Assembly: GCA_019247715.1 (NCBI GenBank)
Contig: JAFBAO010000052.1
Coordinates: 62,001 to 126,000, forward strand
Direction of reading: 5' to 3'
Source of the DNA: Caulobacteraceae bacterium
GTDB taxonomy: Bacteria > Pseudomonadota > Alphaproteobacteria > Caulobacterales > Caulobacteraceae
Length of the DNA: 64,000 bases
A model generated the notes under the pieces. It searched no databases, was not told the DNA's origin, and worked only from the letters and a program-made list of their open reading frames with translations. Below are positions 27,557 to 36,740 of the stretch, in pieces. The position numbers and the translations under genes were made by a program. Numbering within the stretch: position 1 is the first letter of the stretch; every line of letters starts with the position of its first letter.

Positions 27557-28623
27557 CTCGGTCCCATGCGCCGCGTTTCGGGGCAGTCCTCCTGCGAGAC
27601 CTGCGTCTCGACGTTCGCCCGCGACTGGGCCGCAAGGCTGCGCCCTTCCAGCACCTGCCAGAGGGCGAGGGCCGGAACCCCGATCACGATGTCCCTGGCC
27701 CGCTTGATGAGCGATAGGGCGAGGGCGAACTCGGGGCTGACGCCGAACAGCGGCCCCACCAGGGCGTAGCCGGTCTCGATGACGCCGAGCCCCATGGGCG
27801 CGGCGAAGCCGATGGTGCGCAGGGCGTACATCAGCGCCTCGACCCCGACGATCTGGCGCAGGGCGTAGGCGTGGACTCCCGCGACCCAGAGCCCGGCCCA
27901 GACCAGGACCCCGCCGACCACCCAGGCGAGGAAGTGGATGAGCGAGCTGAGGGTCAGCGGCCGGGCGCGCTCGTAGAGGGCGTGCAGGGAGGCGGTGACG
28001 GCGCTGGTCTGGGCGAGCGCGCTGGGCGCCCAGCGGGCCACCGCCCGCTCGATCATCGCCGAGGCCCGGCGCTGGAAGGCGACGAAGACCACCGCCGCGA
28101 CGCAGGCGGCCAGCAGGCCGAGACCGGCCCTGAAGAGGAAGTTGGCGTCCTCCTGCCGCGCCTCGGGCCGATAGGCCAGCAGGGCGATCCCGAGGGCGGT
28201 GAAGCCGAGCTGGCCGATGAACTCGGCGGTGACGTCGACGACCGTTGTGGCGATCGCGGTGGCCGGCTCGACGCCCCCGAGGATCGCCGCGCGCGCGCCG
28301 AAGACGAAACCGCCCAGCGAGGAAAACGGAAGCAGCTCCCCCGAAGCGTCGCGGACCAGGCGGCCCAGGAAGAAGGCCGGCAGCGTCTTCACCGAGGGCT
28401 TCGGGTGGAGCACCCACCAGGCCAGCGCCAGCACCGCGCTGGTCGCCAGAAAGCCCCCCGCCAGGGCGAACAGGCCGCGCCAGCCGATGCCCGCGAAGGC
28501 GGCGACGATCTTTCCGAAGCCGACGTAGGCGATGACGCCGGTGGAGAGGGCGAGCCCCAGGACGCCGGCGATCAACACCGTACGCCTGACGCCGACCCTG
28601 CGCGTCCTCTGGGGCGCCCCCAA
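27553..28623 (-). CDS. hpnL: HpnL-type integral membrane protein (lysylphosphatidylglycerol synthase TM/UPF0104 family)
   Basis: 356 residues with about eight membrane segments. [20 protein letters not shown] and the late [20 protein letters not shown] are the conserved blocks of the UPF0104-like flippase/synthase membrane domain, and the form found in hopanoid loci is called HpnL. Its role in hopanoid transport or modification is not proven. It starts with TTG, with GAGGGA seven bases before it. It faces away from hpnH, whose start is 221 bp off, and its end overlaps the end of ilvD. Confidence 0.8.
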   Translation of the reverse strand: MGAPQRTRRVGVRRTVLIAGVLGLALSTGVIAYVGFGKIVAAFAGIGWRGLFALAGGFLATSAVLALAWWVLHPKPSVKTLPAFFLGRLVRDASGELLPFSSLGGFVFGARAAILGGVEPATAIATTVVDVTAEFIGQLGFTALGIALLAYRPEARQEDANFLFRAGLGLLAACVAAVVFVAFQRRASAMIERAVARWAPSALAQTSAVTASLHALYERARPLTLSSLIHFLAWVVGGVLVWAGLWVAGVHAYALRQIVGVEALMYALRTIGFAAPMGLGVIETGYALVGPLFGVSPEFALALSLIKRARDIVIGVPALALWQVLEGRSLAAQSRANVETQVSQEDCPETRRMGPS

Positions 28624-28844
28624 TCGCCGTCCCTCGCTCTTGCCGGCGCTGCGTGCGCTTGGCCGACTCTAGCCTCAAAGGCCGGCGGCGGCCAAGGCGG
28701 TGCGTCGCTACGGCGCCACAGCAAGGGTCCGCCCGCGGCGTTTGAGCCCGCCAGGCGTCGGCGGCCCTTGATCGCTGTTGCGACGACGCCTAAGTCGGCG
28801 GGGGCGCAGGAATCGCGGGCCTTTAGGCGTAACAGGAGCTGCTG

Positions 28845-29993
28845 TTGGGCATTCCCCTAGCGGTGACGGCGCGGGTGGGCGCCTACATCATGAAGAACCA
28901 GCTGCGGGGCGTTAAGCGCTACCCGCTGGTGCTGATGCTGGAGCCCCTGTTCCGGTGCAACCTCGCGTGCGCCGGCTGCGGCAAGATCGACTATCCGGAC
29001 GAGATCCTGAACCAGCGGCTTTCGGTGGCCGAGTGCATGGAGGCCATCGACGAGTGCGGCGCGCCGGTCGTCTCCATCGCCGGGGGCGAGCCGCTGCTGC
29101 ACCGCGACATGCCGAAGATCGTCGAGGGCTTCCTGCAGCGGAAGAAGTTCGTCATCCTCTGCACCAACGCGCTCCTGCTCACCAAGAAGATCGACCAGTT
29201 CAAGCCGGACCCGTTCTTCACCTGGTCGATCCACCTGGACGGCGACAAGGCGATGCACGACGCCTCGGTCTGCCAGGATGGCGTCTACGAGGTCGCGGTG
29301 AACGCGATAAAGCTGGCCAAATCAAAGGGCTTCCAGGCGAATCTGAACTGCACCCTGTTCCAGGGCGCCGACCCGGAGCGGGTCGCCCGGTTCTTCGACG
29401 AGATGAAGGCCGCCGGCGCCGACGGGATCACCGTCTCGCCCGGGTACGCCTACGAGCGGGCGCCGGATCAGGAGCATTTCCTCAGCCGCACGCGAACCAA
29501 GCAGCTCTTCCGGGACGTCTTCAAGCGCGGCCGGGGCGGCAGGGACTGGTCGTTCACCCAGTCGGTGATGTTCCTCGACTTCCTGGCCGGCAACCAGACC
29601 TACCACTGCACGCCCTGGGGCAATCCCACCCGCAACGTGTTCGGCTGGCAGCGGCCCTGCTATCTGCTGGGCGAGGGCTACGCCAAGAGCTTCCGCGAGC
29701 TCATGGAAGAGACCAACTGGGACGACTATGGCGTTGGCAACTATGAGAAATGCGCCGACTGCATGGTCCATTCCGGGTTCGAGGCGACCGCCGTCAGCGA
29801 CATCGTCAAGCACCCGCTGAAGGCGCTTGGCGTGGTGATGCGCGGCGTGCGCACCGAGGGTCCGATGGCGCCGGACATTCCGCTCGACAAGCAGCGGCCC
29901 GCCCAGTTCGTCTTCTCCAAGCACGTGGAGGAGCGGCTAACCCAGATCCGGGCGACCCAGCCCCGGGCCAAGAAGGTCGCGCGCGCGCTCTAG
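28845..29993 (+). CDS. hpnH: Adenosyl-hopene synthase HpnH (radical SAM)
   Basis: 382-residue radical SAM enzyme that adds the 5'-deoxyadenosyl group to diploptene, the first committed step to C35 hopanoids. The cluster motif is C38-N-L-A-C42-A-G-C45, followed by SIAGGEPLLHRD and WSIHLDGDK; the C-terminal Cys-rich tail has NYEKCADCMVHSGFEA. The TTG start is supported by AGGAG seven bases upstream. It points toward the hpnA-G operon and its last 57 bp overlap the end of hpnG on the opposite strand. Confidence 0.95.
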   Translation: MGIPLAVTARVGAYIMKNQLRGVKRYPLVLMLEPLFRCNLACAGCGKIDYPDEILNQRLSVAECMEAIDECGAPVVSIAGGEPLLHRDMPKIVEGFLQRKKFVILCTNALLLTKKIDQFKPDPFFTWSIHLDGDKAMHDASVCQDGVYEVAVNAIKLAKSKGFQANLNCTLFQGADPERVARFFDEMKAAGADGITVSPGYAYERAPDQEHFLSRTRTKQLFRDVFKRGRGGRDWSFTQSVMFLDFLAGNQTYHCTPWGNPTRNVFGWQRPCYLLGEGYAKSFRELMEETNWDDYGVGNYEKCADCMVHSGFEATAVSDIVKHPLKALGVVMRGVRTEGPMAPDIPLDKQRPAQFVFSKHVEERLTQIRATQPRAKKVARAL

Positions 29994-30611
29994 GGCGTGG
30001 AAGCCGTCCTCGGCTTCGAGGGCGGTGCGGATCAGGGCCGGCGCCTGCCACGGATTGGCGCCCAGCGAGCTCAGCACCTTGCCGATCGCCGGCCGTCCGT
30101 CGGGTCCGAGCCCCACCTGGGCGGCGTGCGGCAGGGACCGGTGCGCCGCATCCGACACGGCCCTCAGCACCGCGAAGGGGACCCCGAACCAGCGGGCAAG
30201 CCGCCCGACCACGTAGGACTCCAGATCCACTGCCCCGGCGCCGGCGGCGCTTCTGAGCCTCGCCTTCTCGGCCGCGTCGGCCACCGGACGCTCGGCGTGG
30301 GCGAAGGCCGCGAGGCGCGCCTCGGGGATCGCGCCCTGCAGGGATCTGCGCCAGACCTCGTGGGTCTCGAAGACGCCCTCGGGTCCGATGACCGCGGATC
30401 CCACGAGGATGTCTCCCAGCTTCATCGCCGGATCGAGGGCGCCGCAGAGGCCGAAGCTGATCACGCCCGCGCAGCCGCGCGACAGGGCGCCCTCGAGCTT
30501 CTCGGCCAGGGCCACGGCGTCGCCGCCGCCGATGACGACCGGCAGGCCCTCGAGAATCTTGGCCTCCCGGGTCATGCCGACCACCGCCAGCAGGTCGGAT
30601 CGTTGGGCCAT
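29937..30611 (-). CDS. hpnG: HpnG, hopanoid-associated phosphorylase/nucleosidase
   Basis: 224-residue protein of the nucleoside phosphorylase fold. It removes adenine from adenosyl-hopane, giving ribosyl-hopane or its phosphate. Visible blocks are SRGCAGVISFGLCGALDPAM (substrate pocket), AVDLESYVVGRLARWFGVPF with the conserved Glu, and AVSDAAHRSLP. The ATG at 30611 overlaps the shc stop (ATGA). A long in-frame extension upstream lies over shc in a shadow frame and is discarded. The 3' end overlaps hpnH on the other strand by 57 bp. Confidence 0.9.
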   Translation of the reverse strand: MAQRSDLLAVVGMTREAKILEGLPVVIGGGDAVALAEKLEGALSRGCAGVISFGLCGALDPAMKLGDILVGSAVIGPEGVFETHEVWRRSLQGAIPEARLAAFAHAERPVADAAEKARLRSAAGAGAVDLESYVVGRLARWFGVPFAVLRAVSDAAHRSLPHAAQVGLGPDGRPAIGKVLSSLGANPWQAPALIRTALEAEDGFHALERARDLLGPGLGRPDLG

Positions 30612-32578
30612 CACATGCCGTAGGCGGGCCGCCGCTCGTTGCTGCGCCGCAGGTTTCGGTAGCGGGCGAGCGCCCAGAGCGGGAAGAACTTCGAATAGCC
30701 GTGGTAACGGAGGTAGAAGACCCGGGGGAAGCCGCCGCCGGTGTAGTGATCCTCCGGCCAAAAGCCGTCGTCCCCCTGCCGGGCCTGCAGCCATTCGATC
30801 CCCCGCGCCACCGCCGGATGATCGACCTCGCCGGCGGCCATCAGTCCGATCAGCGCCCAGGCGGTCTGGGAGGCGCAGGAGGGGTAGGTCTCGTAGCCGC
30901 GGTAATCGAGCTTGTAGCTGCTGCAGTCCTCGCCCCAGCCCCCGTCCTCGTTCTGGATGGCGATCAGCCACTGCGCCGCCTTGCGGACCATCGGCGCGTC
31001 CTTGCCGAGCCCGGCCGCGTTCAGGGCGCAGAGCGCCGACCAGGTCCCGTAGACGTAGTTGACGCCCCACCGCCCGAACCAGCTGCCGTCAGCGAGCTGC
31101 TCGCGCTCCAGGTAGGCGAGCGCGGCCTTCATGCGGGGGCTGTCCGCCGGCTCTCCGAGCTGGGCCAGCATGCTGACGCAGCGCGCCGCCACGTCGACGG
31201 TAGGCGGGTCGAGGAGGGCGCCGTGGTCGGCGAAAGGGATGTTGTTGAGGTAGTGGTAGGTGTTGTCGGCGTCGAAGGCGGCCCAGCCGCCGTTCTTGCT
31301 CTGCAGCCCCTCCACCCATTCCCGAGCCCGCTCGATGGGCGCATCGTAGGACTCGCCGTCTTTGCGGCGCGCCCGGTCCATGGCCATGACCACCACGGCG
31401 GTGTCGTCGAGGTCGGGGTAGTGGGGATTGGCGTACTGGAAGGCCCAGCCGCCTGGCCGCACGCCGGGCCGCGCCTCGATCCAGTCCCCCTCGACGTCCA
31501 GCACCTGCAGCGGCTTCAGCCATTCGAGGCCCTTGAGCGCCGCCGCCTCGGCCGCCGGCTCGCCCGCCTCCATGAGGGCATGGGCGATCAGCGAGGTGTC
31601 CCAGACGGGGGAGAAGCAGGGCTGGCAATAGGCCTCGTGGTCCTTCACCACCAGGAGCTTTTCCACCGCCGCCCGGGCGATGGCCCGGTGGGGGTGCTCC
31701 GGCGGATAGCCGAGGGCCTCGTACATCAGCACGCTGTTGACCATGGCCGGGAAGATGCCGCCGAGCCCGTCGTCGCCGTTCAGCCGCTCGTCCACGAAGG
31801 CGACGGCCTTGGCGATGGCGCGCTGCTGCGGCGCCTTCGGGAACCGCGGCTCGGCGATCCGCAGCACTTTGTCGAGGGCCATGAAGAAGCTCGTCCAGGG
31901 CTCCTTCTGGTGAGCGCCGCGCTGCAGGCCCTTCAGGGACTGCGGCGGCTCGACGAACAGCTCGTCGATGCCGACGCCGCGCGGGTTGCGGGCGAGCGGC
32001 CTCAGCTTGCGCAGCACCAGCAGCGGCACGATCACCGTCCGGGCCCAGTAGGAGATCTTCGAGAGGTGGATCGGGAACCACTTCGGCAGCAGCATGATCT
32101 CCACCGGCATCTCGGGCACGCAGCGCCAGGAGAGGATCCCGAAGAGCGCCAGCAGGATGCGGGTGAAGACGTTGGAGGCGGCCGCCCCGCCGCGGGCGAG
32201 CAGGGCCTCGCGCGCCCGCGCCATGTGGGGCGCGGCCGGATCGTCGCCGATCATCTTGAGCGCGAAGTAGGCCTTCACCGTGGCGCTGACGTCGAAGGCC
32301 CCGCCGTGGAACAGGGGCCAGCCGCCGTGCTCGCCCTGGATGCGGCGCAGGTAGACCCCGATCTTGCGCTCGAGCTCCAGGTTAGGCGTTTCGCCCAGGT
32401 AGTGGACGAACAGGACGTATTCGGCCGGAATGGTGGCGTCGGCCTCGAGCTCGAACACCCAATGCCCGTCCGCCCGCTGGAGCCGCAGCAGCGCATCGGT
32501 GGCGCGCGCGAGCGCCGCCTCGAGCCGGCTTGCGTCGACCGGCGGGGGCGGGCGTTCGTTCAGCGCGAGATCCGCCAT
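30611..32578 (-). CDS. shc: Squalene-hopene cyclase
   Basis: 655-residue monotopic membrane enzyme turning squalene into hopene/hopanol. The protonating motif is D389-L-D391-D392 in YPDLDDTAVV. Several QW repeats that brace the alpha-barrel are visible (for example GGWPLF near 85, SKNGGWAAFDADN, DGSWFGRWGVNY, NEDGGWGEDCSSY, DGFWPEDHYTGGGFPRVFYL). The ATG at 32578 has GAGGAG upstream; extra upstream codons overlap hpnE. It is the central gene of the hopanoid operon and is followed immediately by hpnG (ATGA). Confidence 0.97.
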   Translation of the reverse strand: MADLALNERPPPPVDASRLEAALARATDALLRLQRADGHWVFELEADATIPAEYVLFVHYLGETPNLELERKIGVYLRRIQGEHGGWPLFHGGAFDVSATVKAYFALKMIGDDPAAPHMARAREALLARGGAAASNVFTRILLALFGILSWRCVPEMPVEIMLLPKWFPIHLSKISYWARTVIVPLLVLRKLRPLARNPRGVGIDELFVEPPQSLKGLQRGAHQKEPWTSFFMALDKVLRIAEPRFPKAPQQRAIAKAVAFVDERLNGDDGLGGIFPAMVNSVLMYEALGYPPEHPHRAIARAAVEKLLVVKDHEAYCQPCFSPVWDTSLIAHALMEAGEPAAEAAALKGLEWLKPLQVLDVEGDWIEARPGVRPGGWAFQYANPHYPDLDDTAVVVMAMDRARRKDGESYDAPIERAREWVEGLQSKNGGWAAFDADNTYHYLNNIPFADHGALLDPPTVDVAARCVSMLAQLGEPADSPRMKAALAYLEREQLADGSWFGRWGVNYVYGTWSALCALNAAGLGKDAPMVRKAAQWLIAIQNEDGGWGEDCSSYKLDYRGYETYPSCASQTAWALIGLMAAGEVDHPAVARGIEWLQARQGDDGFWPEDHYTGGGFPRVFYLRYHGYSKFFPLWALARYRNLRRSNERRPAYGM

Positions 32579-32600
32579 TCCAACTCCTCGTTGCATCCCG

Positions 32601-33851
32601 CTATCGGCCTTCCAGCACGAGCGCCGCGGCCTTGTGACCGGAGCGGATGGCCCCTTCGATGGTGGCAGGCAGGCCGGTATCGGTCCAATCCCCGGCCAGC
32701 ACAAGGTTGGGCCAGCCGGTCCGCGCGCCCGGCCGCTTGGCCGCCTGCTCGGGCGTGGCGGCGAAGGTGGCGCGCTTCTCCTTGACGATCTGCCAGGCCG
32801 GGAGCGGGCCGTCCAGGCCGTAGACCCGCGCCACGTCCCTCCAGAGGCGGGCGGCCAGGGCCTCGCGGTCCTGGTCGACCAGGTCGTCGGCCCCGCTCAC
32901 CGTGACCGAGATGCGCCCCTCGAAGGCGAAGAGCCACTGGGCCGCGCCGCCGATCACGCCCACCATGGCGGGCGCGCCAGCGGGCGCCTGGATCCGGAAA
33001 TGGCCGTTGACGATGGCCTTGAACGCGTCGGGAGTCTCGACGCCGGCCGCGAGGTCCCGCGTAACCCACGGCGGGGTGGCAAGCACCACCTGGTCGTCCG
33101 GCAAGAGGCGCAGGGTCTGCGAGCCGAGGCGAATGGCCGCAACGCGGCCGGCCTCGAAATCCAGGGCCTGGACCCGCTGGCCGAGGCGGACCTGGGCGCC
33201 GCGCTGCTCGAGGAAGGCGAGGGCGGGGGCGATGAAGGCCGCATCGAGGCTGGGGTGGGCGATGCGTGGCCGGCAGGCGTGGCCACCGAGCGCCAGGGTC
33301 TCGCGCACCACCGCCGCGGCGAGGGCGGCCGAGGCGCCGGGCGGGTCGGTGTTGAGCGCCGCCAGCAGGAAGGGATCGATCAGCCGATCCCAGAGCGTCC
33401 CCTCGCAAGAGATCGCCTGGTCGACGCGTCGCGCGCCCTGGGGGCCGATGAGCCGGGCGAAGGCCAGATAGTCGAGCGCGCGGGTGCCAGGGACGCGGCG
33501 GGCCGGATCGAAGATCCACCAGGCGAGGGCGCCGGTGTTAGGGCGCAAGGTCCAGCGGCGGCCGTCGCGCAGGTCGAAGAAGTCGAACACCGCCTCCTCC
33601 GGCCCGGCCACCCGATCCGCGGCCCCGATCTCGGCCAGGTAGTCGAAGGCGGCGCGGTTGCCCGAGAGCAGCAGGTGGTTGCCGTTGTCGATGGTCATGC
33701 CGAGGGCCGGATCCAAGTAGGACCGGCAGCGGCCGCCCGCCTGGGCGGCGGCCTCGATCACCGTCACCGCACGCCCACGCCCGGCGAGGCGGACGGCGGC
33801 GGCGAGGCCGGCGAGCCCCGCCCCGATGACGTAGACCTTGCCGCTCGTCAT
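32601..33851 (-). CDS. hpnE: HpnE, hydroxysqualene dehydroxylase (FAD amine oxidase/desaturase family)
   Basis: 416-residue FAD enzyme completing squalene synthesis by reducing hydroxysqualene, made by HpnC/HpnD. The N-terminus is the dinucleotide loop VYVIGAGLAGLAAAVRLAGR with AAAQAGGRCRSY; the C-terminus has the FAD motif NLVLAGDWTDTGLPATIEGA. The start overlaps the hpnD stop by one base (TGATG), so translation is coupled. Downstream lies shc after a 22-bp gap. Confidence 0.93.
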   Translation of the reverse strand: MTSGKVYVIGAGLAGLAAAVRLAGRGRAVTVIEAAAQAGGRCRSYLDPALGMTIDNGNHLLLSGNRAAFDYLAEIGAADRVAGPEEAVFDFFDLRDGRRWTLRPNTGALAWWIFDPARRVPGTRALDYLAFARLIGPQGARRVDQAISCEGTLWDRLIDPFLLAALNTDPPGASAALAAAVVRETLALGGHACRPRIAHPSLDAAFIAPALAFLEQRGAQVRLGQRVQALDFEAGRVAAIRLGSQTLRLLPDDQVVLATPPWVTRDLAAGVETPDAFKAIVNGHFRIQAPAGAPAMVGVIGGAAQWLFAFEGRISVTVSGADDLVDQDREALAARLWRDVARVYGLDGPLPAWQIVKEKRATFAATPEQAAKRPGARTGWPNLVLAGDWTDTGLPATIEGAIRSGHKAAALVLEGR

Positions 33852-34702
33852 CAATCGATCAGGCCGTGGCGCAGCGCCAGCCAGAGGAGCCGGGCCCTGC
33901 CGATCTTGACCCGCTGGCGGGGCGGGGCCCAGCCCGCCGCCTCCATCCGCGCCAGGATCTCGTCATAGACCTCGCGCATCAGCCGGGGCGAGCGGATGCG
34001 TCCGGCCGGACGCTCCTTCAGCACCGCGTCCGCCTGCCGGTAGTGGCCGCGGGCGCGGGCCGCGACCCAGCGGCAGGCCGCGTCGATGCCCGGATGGTTG
34101 ACGGCGGCGGTCGGCTCGCGCGTCTCGATCCCCGCGTCCGCCAGCGCCTCGGCGGGCAGGTAGAGCCGGCCCATCTCGGCGTCCTCGTCCAGGTCGCGCA
34201 GGATGTTGGTGAGCTGCAGCGCCCGCCCGAGGTGGTGGGCGAGCCTGCGGCCCGGCCCGTCCTGCATGCCGAAGATCCGCACCGACAGCCGGCCCACCGC
34301 GCTCGCCACCCGGTCGCAGTAGAGGTCGAGGGTCTCAAAGTCGGGTCCCCGGATCGGACCATCGACGTCCATCCGCATGCCATCGACGATGGCGACGAAA
34401 TCCTCCAGCCGGAGCCCGAAGCGTCGCACCGGCCCGGCCAGGAACCGCGTCCGTTCGGGTGGGCGACCGTCGCAGAGCGCGGCGAGATCGGCCGTCCATC
34501 CATCGAGCGCCCGGTGGCGTTCGGCGTTGGTCGGCCCCGGATCGTCCGCGATATCGTCGACGATCCGGCAGAACGTGTAGACGGCGAACATGCCCTCGCG
34601 CTCGGCCGGCGGCAGCAGGCGCATGGCGGCGTAGAAGGAACTGCCCGAGGCGTGCTCCTCAGTGCTCCCGCTGGCGGGCTCCTCGGTGGTGACGGCGGCC
34701 AT
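33851..34702 (-). CDS. hpnD: HpnD, presqualene diphosphate synthase
   Basis: 283-residue trans-prenyltransferase that joins two farnesyl diphosphates to presqualene diphosphate. The Asp-rich motifs are VYTFCRIVDDIADD and LTNILRDLDEDAEMGRLYLP, where Mg2+ and diphosphate bind. Its frame is open much further upstream in an Arg/Pro-rich shadow of hpnC; the ATG at 34702 fits family length, though no clear ribosome binding site is seen and the first residues (AAVTTEEPASGSTEEHASGS) are low complexity. It starts nine bases after the hpnC stop and overlaps hpnE. Confidence 0.93.
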   Translation of the reverse strand: MAAVTTEEPASGSTEEHASGSSFYAAMRLLPPAEREGMFAVYTFCRIVDDIADDPGPTNAERHRALDGWTADLAALCDGRPPERTRFLAGPVRRFGLRLEDFVAIVDGMRMDVDGPIRGPDFETLDLYCDRVASAVGRLSVRIFGMQDGPGRRLAHHLGRALQLTNILRDLDEDAEMGRLYLPAEALADAGIETREPTAAVNHPGIDAACRWVAARARGHYRQADAVLKERPAGRIRSPRLMREVYDEILARMEAAGWAPPRQRVKIGRARLLWLALRHGLID

Positions 34703-34710
34703 GGCGGGGT

Positions 34711-35580
34711 TTATGGCCCAGCTTGGCGGGCTTGCCGAGACGTGAGACGCGCGCCCAGCGCGCCGCCGGCGCCCAGCAGGGCCTCGACGAGCGCCTCGAT
34801 CCTGCCGTGGTGGACCTTGTCGGCGAGCGGATCGCGCCGCCTCAGGCGCTGGGTCAGGCTCTCGGCCAGCCGCTGGATGGCGCCGACCTCGAGGGCGAGG
34901 CGCAGGTCGCGGATCTGCCGGGCGAAGGGGCGGGCCTCGTCCAGCAGCGCCGAGGTCTTCTCGGCGAGCTTCGCCAGGGCCGCCGCGAGGGCCGGGGTCG
35001 AACGCTCCGCCGCCAGCATCTCCACGCTCGCCCCGGCCGATTGCAGATGGTCGAGGGGCAGGTAGACCCGGTCGAGGGCCAGATAGTCCTTCTGGCAATC
35101 CTGGAGGTGGTTGATCACCTGCAGCGCCGCGCAGAGCGCGTCCGAGGCCGGCCAGGTGGTGCGCGCCTCGCCGTGGACGTCGAGCACGAAGCGGCCCACC
35201 GGCGCGGCCGAATAGCGGCAGTAGTCCATCAGGTCGGCCCAGTCGCGGTAACGCAGCTGGGTCACGTCGCGCCGGAAGGCGGTGAGCAGATCGAGCGTGT
35301 GCGTGGGTTCGAGCCCGCGGTTCTGCAGCGCCGCCCGCAGGGCCACCGACTCGGGCACGCGATCGTCGGCGCCCAGGAGCGAGGCTTCGATCTCGTCCAG
35401 GCGCGCCAGCTTCTCCTCGGGCCGGGCCGAAGGGTGGTCGGCGACGTCGTCGGCCAGCCGCGCCACGGCGTAGAAGCCGAGGATCAGCGGCCGGTGCCGG
35501 GGGGCGATCAGGTGCGAGGCCACCGGGAAGTTCTCGTCGGTCGAGCCCTTGCCCGAGGAAAGCTCCGCGGCCGTGCTCAT
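34711..35580 (-). CDS. hpnC: HpnC, hydroxysqualene synthase
   Basis: 289-residue paralogue of HpnD that converts presqualene diphosphate to hydroxysqualene. It carries the two prenyl-diphosphate motifs in the HpnC form: AVARLADDVADHPSARPEEK and VINHLQDCQKDYLALDRVYL. The start ENFPVASHLIAPRHR is typical of HpnC. The ATG overlaps the hpnB stop (ATGA). Together with HpnD and HpnE it supplies squalene for Shc, so no separate eukaryote-like squalene synthase is needed. Confidence 0.93.
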   Translation of the reverse strand: MSTAAELSSGKGSTDENFPVASHLIAPRHRPLILGFYAVARLADDVADHPSARPEEKLARLDEIEASLLGADDRVPESVALRAALQNRGLEPTHTLDLLTAFRRDVTQLRYRDWADLMDYCRYSAAPVGRFVLDVHGEARTTWPASDALCAALQVINHLQDCQKDYLALDRVYLPLDHLQSAGASVEMLAAERSTPALAAALAKLAEKTSALLDEARPFARQIRDLRLALEVGAIQRLAESLTQRLRRRDPLADKVHHGRIEALVEALLGAGGALGARLTSRQARQAGP

Positions 35581-36740
35581 CGCGACGCCGCCATGGCCTG
35601 GGCGCGGCCCTTCCACATGCCGCCCCGGCCGCGCCAGACCTGGACCGCCGAATCCACCGTGAAGGCGACATAGAGCGCGCCGATCAGCGGCAGCGCCGCG
35701 CCCCAGAGCGGTGAGAGCCGGTAGAACCTCAGCATCGGCTGGAACGCCGCCGCCATCATCACCCAGGCCGCGAGGCCCAGCCAGCGGGCGGGACCGTCGG
35801 CGAACAAGGCCAGCGCCGGCGCCGCGAGGTAGACGACGGCCATGCCGAGCACCGTGCCGGCGAGCAGGGCGGGCTGGTAGCGCAGCTGGGCGTAGGCGGA
35901 GCGGGAGATCATCCGCCCGATCTCGGAAAGGGTGGCGTAGGGCCTCAGGCTGACCGCGGCGTCGGTAAGGCCGAGCCAGACCGGCCCCTGCGCCTTCAGC
36001 CGGGCCCCCAGCGCGCAGTCGTCGATGATCTCGCCGCGGATCGAGGCGATTCCCCCGGCCGCCTCCAGCGCCGTACGACGCACCAGCATGCAGCCCCCCG
36101 CCGCCGCCGCGAGGCGCCGCTTCGCATCGTTCACCCAGGCGAAGGGGTAGAGCATGGCGAAGAAGAAGACGAAGGCCGGAATCATCAGCCGCTCGGGCCA
36201 GGTTTGCACGGTGAGCTTGGCCATCAGCGAGACCAGGGCGAGGCCGCCGGCTTCGGCGCGGGTCGTCAGGCGGCGCAGGTTCTGCGGGTCGTGGGCGATG
36301 TCGGCGTCGGTGATCAAGAGGTAGTCCGGAGCGGTCTGCGCGCGCGAGGCGGCCGCGACGCCCTGGCTGACGGCCCACAGCTTGCCGGTCCAGCCCGCCG
36401 TAAGCGGCGCGCCGGTGATCACGGTCAGCCGGTCGGAGGCGCCCAGGGCGCGGGCGGCGTCGAGCGCGCGCTCGGCGGTGCCGTCCTCGCTGGCGTCGTC
36501 CACGAGCACCACCCGCAGGGCGCCCGGATAGTCCTGGGCCAGCAGGCTGCCGATGGAGCGGGCGATCACGTCCGCCTCGTTGCGCGCCGGCACCACCGCG
36601 GTCACGTCCGGCCAGCGCTGCGGGGGGGCGGGCAGGCGGCGCGTGTCGCGCTCGGCGGTCAGCCAGAAGAAGCCGCGCCCCAGCAGCAGATAGGCCCAGG
36701 CCGCCAAGACGACGACGCCGACGAGCGTGGCCGCGTTCAT
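35577..36740 (-). CDS. hpnB: HpnB, hopanoid-associated glycosyltransferase
   Basis: 387-residue membrane-bound family 2 glycosyltransferase. An N-terminal membrane helix (LVGVVVLAAWAYLLLGRGFF) is followed by a GT-A domain with VTAVVPARNEADVIARSIGS, VVLVDDASEDGT and the DxD-like LLITDADIAHDP, then three C-terminal membrane helices. HpnB is regularly found in hopanoid loci; its exact acceptor is not settled. Both ends overlap neighbours by four bases (ATGA with hpnA and hpnC). Confidence 0.88.
   Translation of the reverse strand: MNAATLVGVVVLAAWAYLLLGRGFFWLTAERDTRRLPAPPQRWPDVTAVVPARNEADVIARSIGSLLAQDYPGALRVVLVDDASEDGTAERALDAARALGASDRLTVITGAPLTAGWTGKLWAVSQGVAAASRAQTAPDYLLITDADIAHDPQNLRRLTTRAEAGGLALVSLMAKLTVQTWPERLMIPAFVFFFAMLYPFAWVNDAKRRLAAAAGGCMLVRRTALEAAGGIASIRGEIIDDCALGARLKAQGPVWLGLTDAAVSLRPYATLSEIGRMISRSAYAQLRYQPALLAGTVLGMAVVYLAAPALALFADGPARWLGLAAWVMMAAAFQPMLRFYRLSPLWGAALPLIGALYVAFTVDSAVQVWRGRGGMWKGRAQAMAASR

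Noticed and set aside
26390..28678. 762-codon minus-strand frame over ilvD and hpnL
   Set aside because: It covers two well-supported genes in other frames and has low-complexity Arg/Gly/Ala composition.
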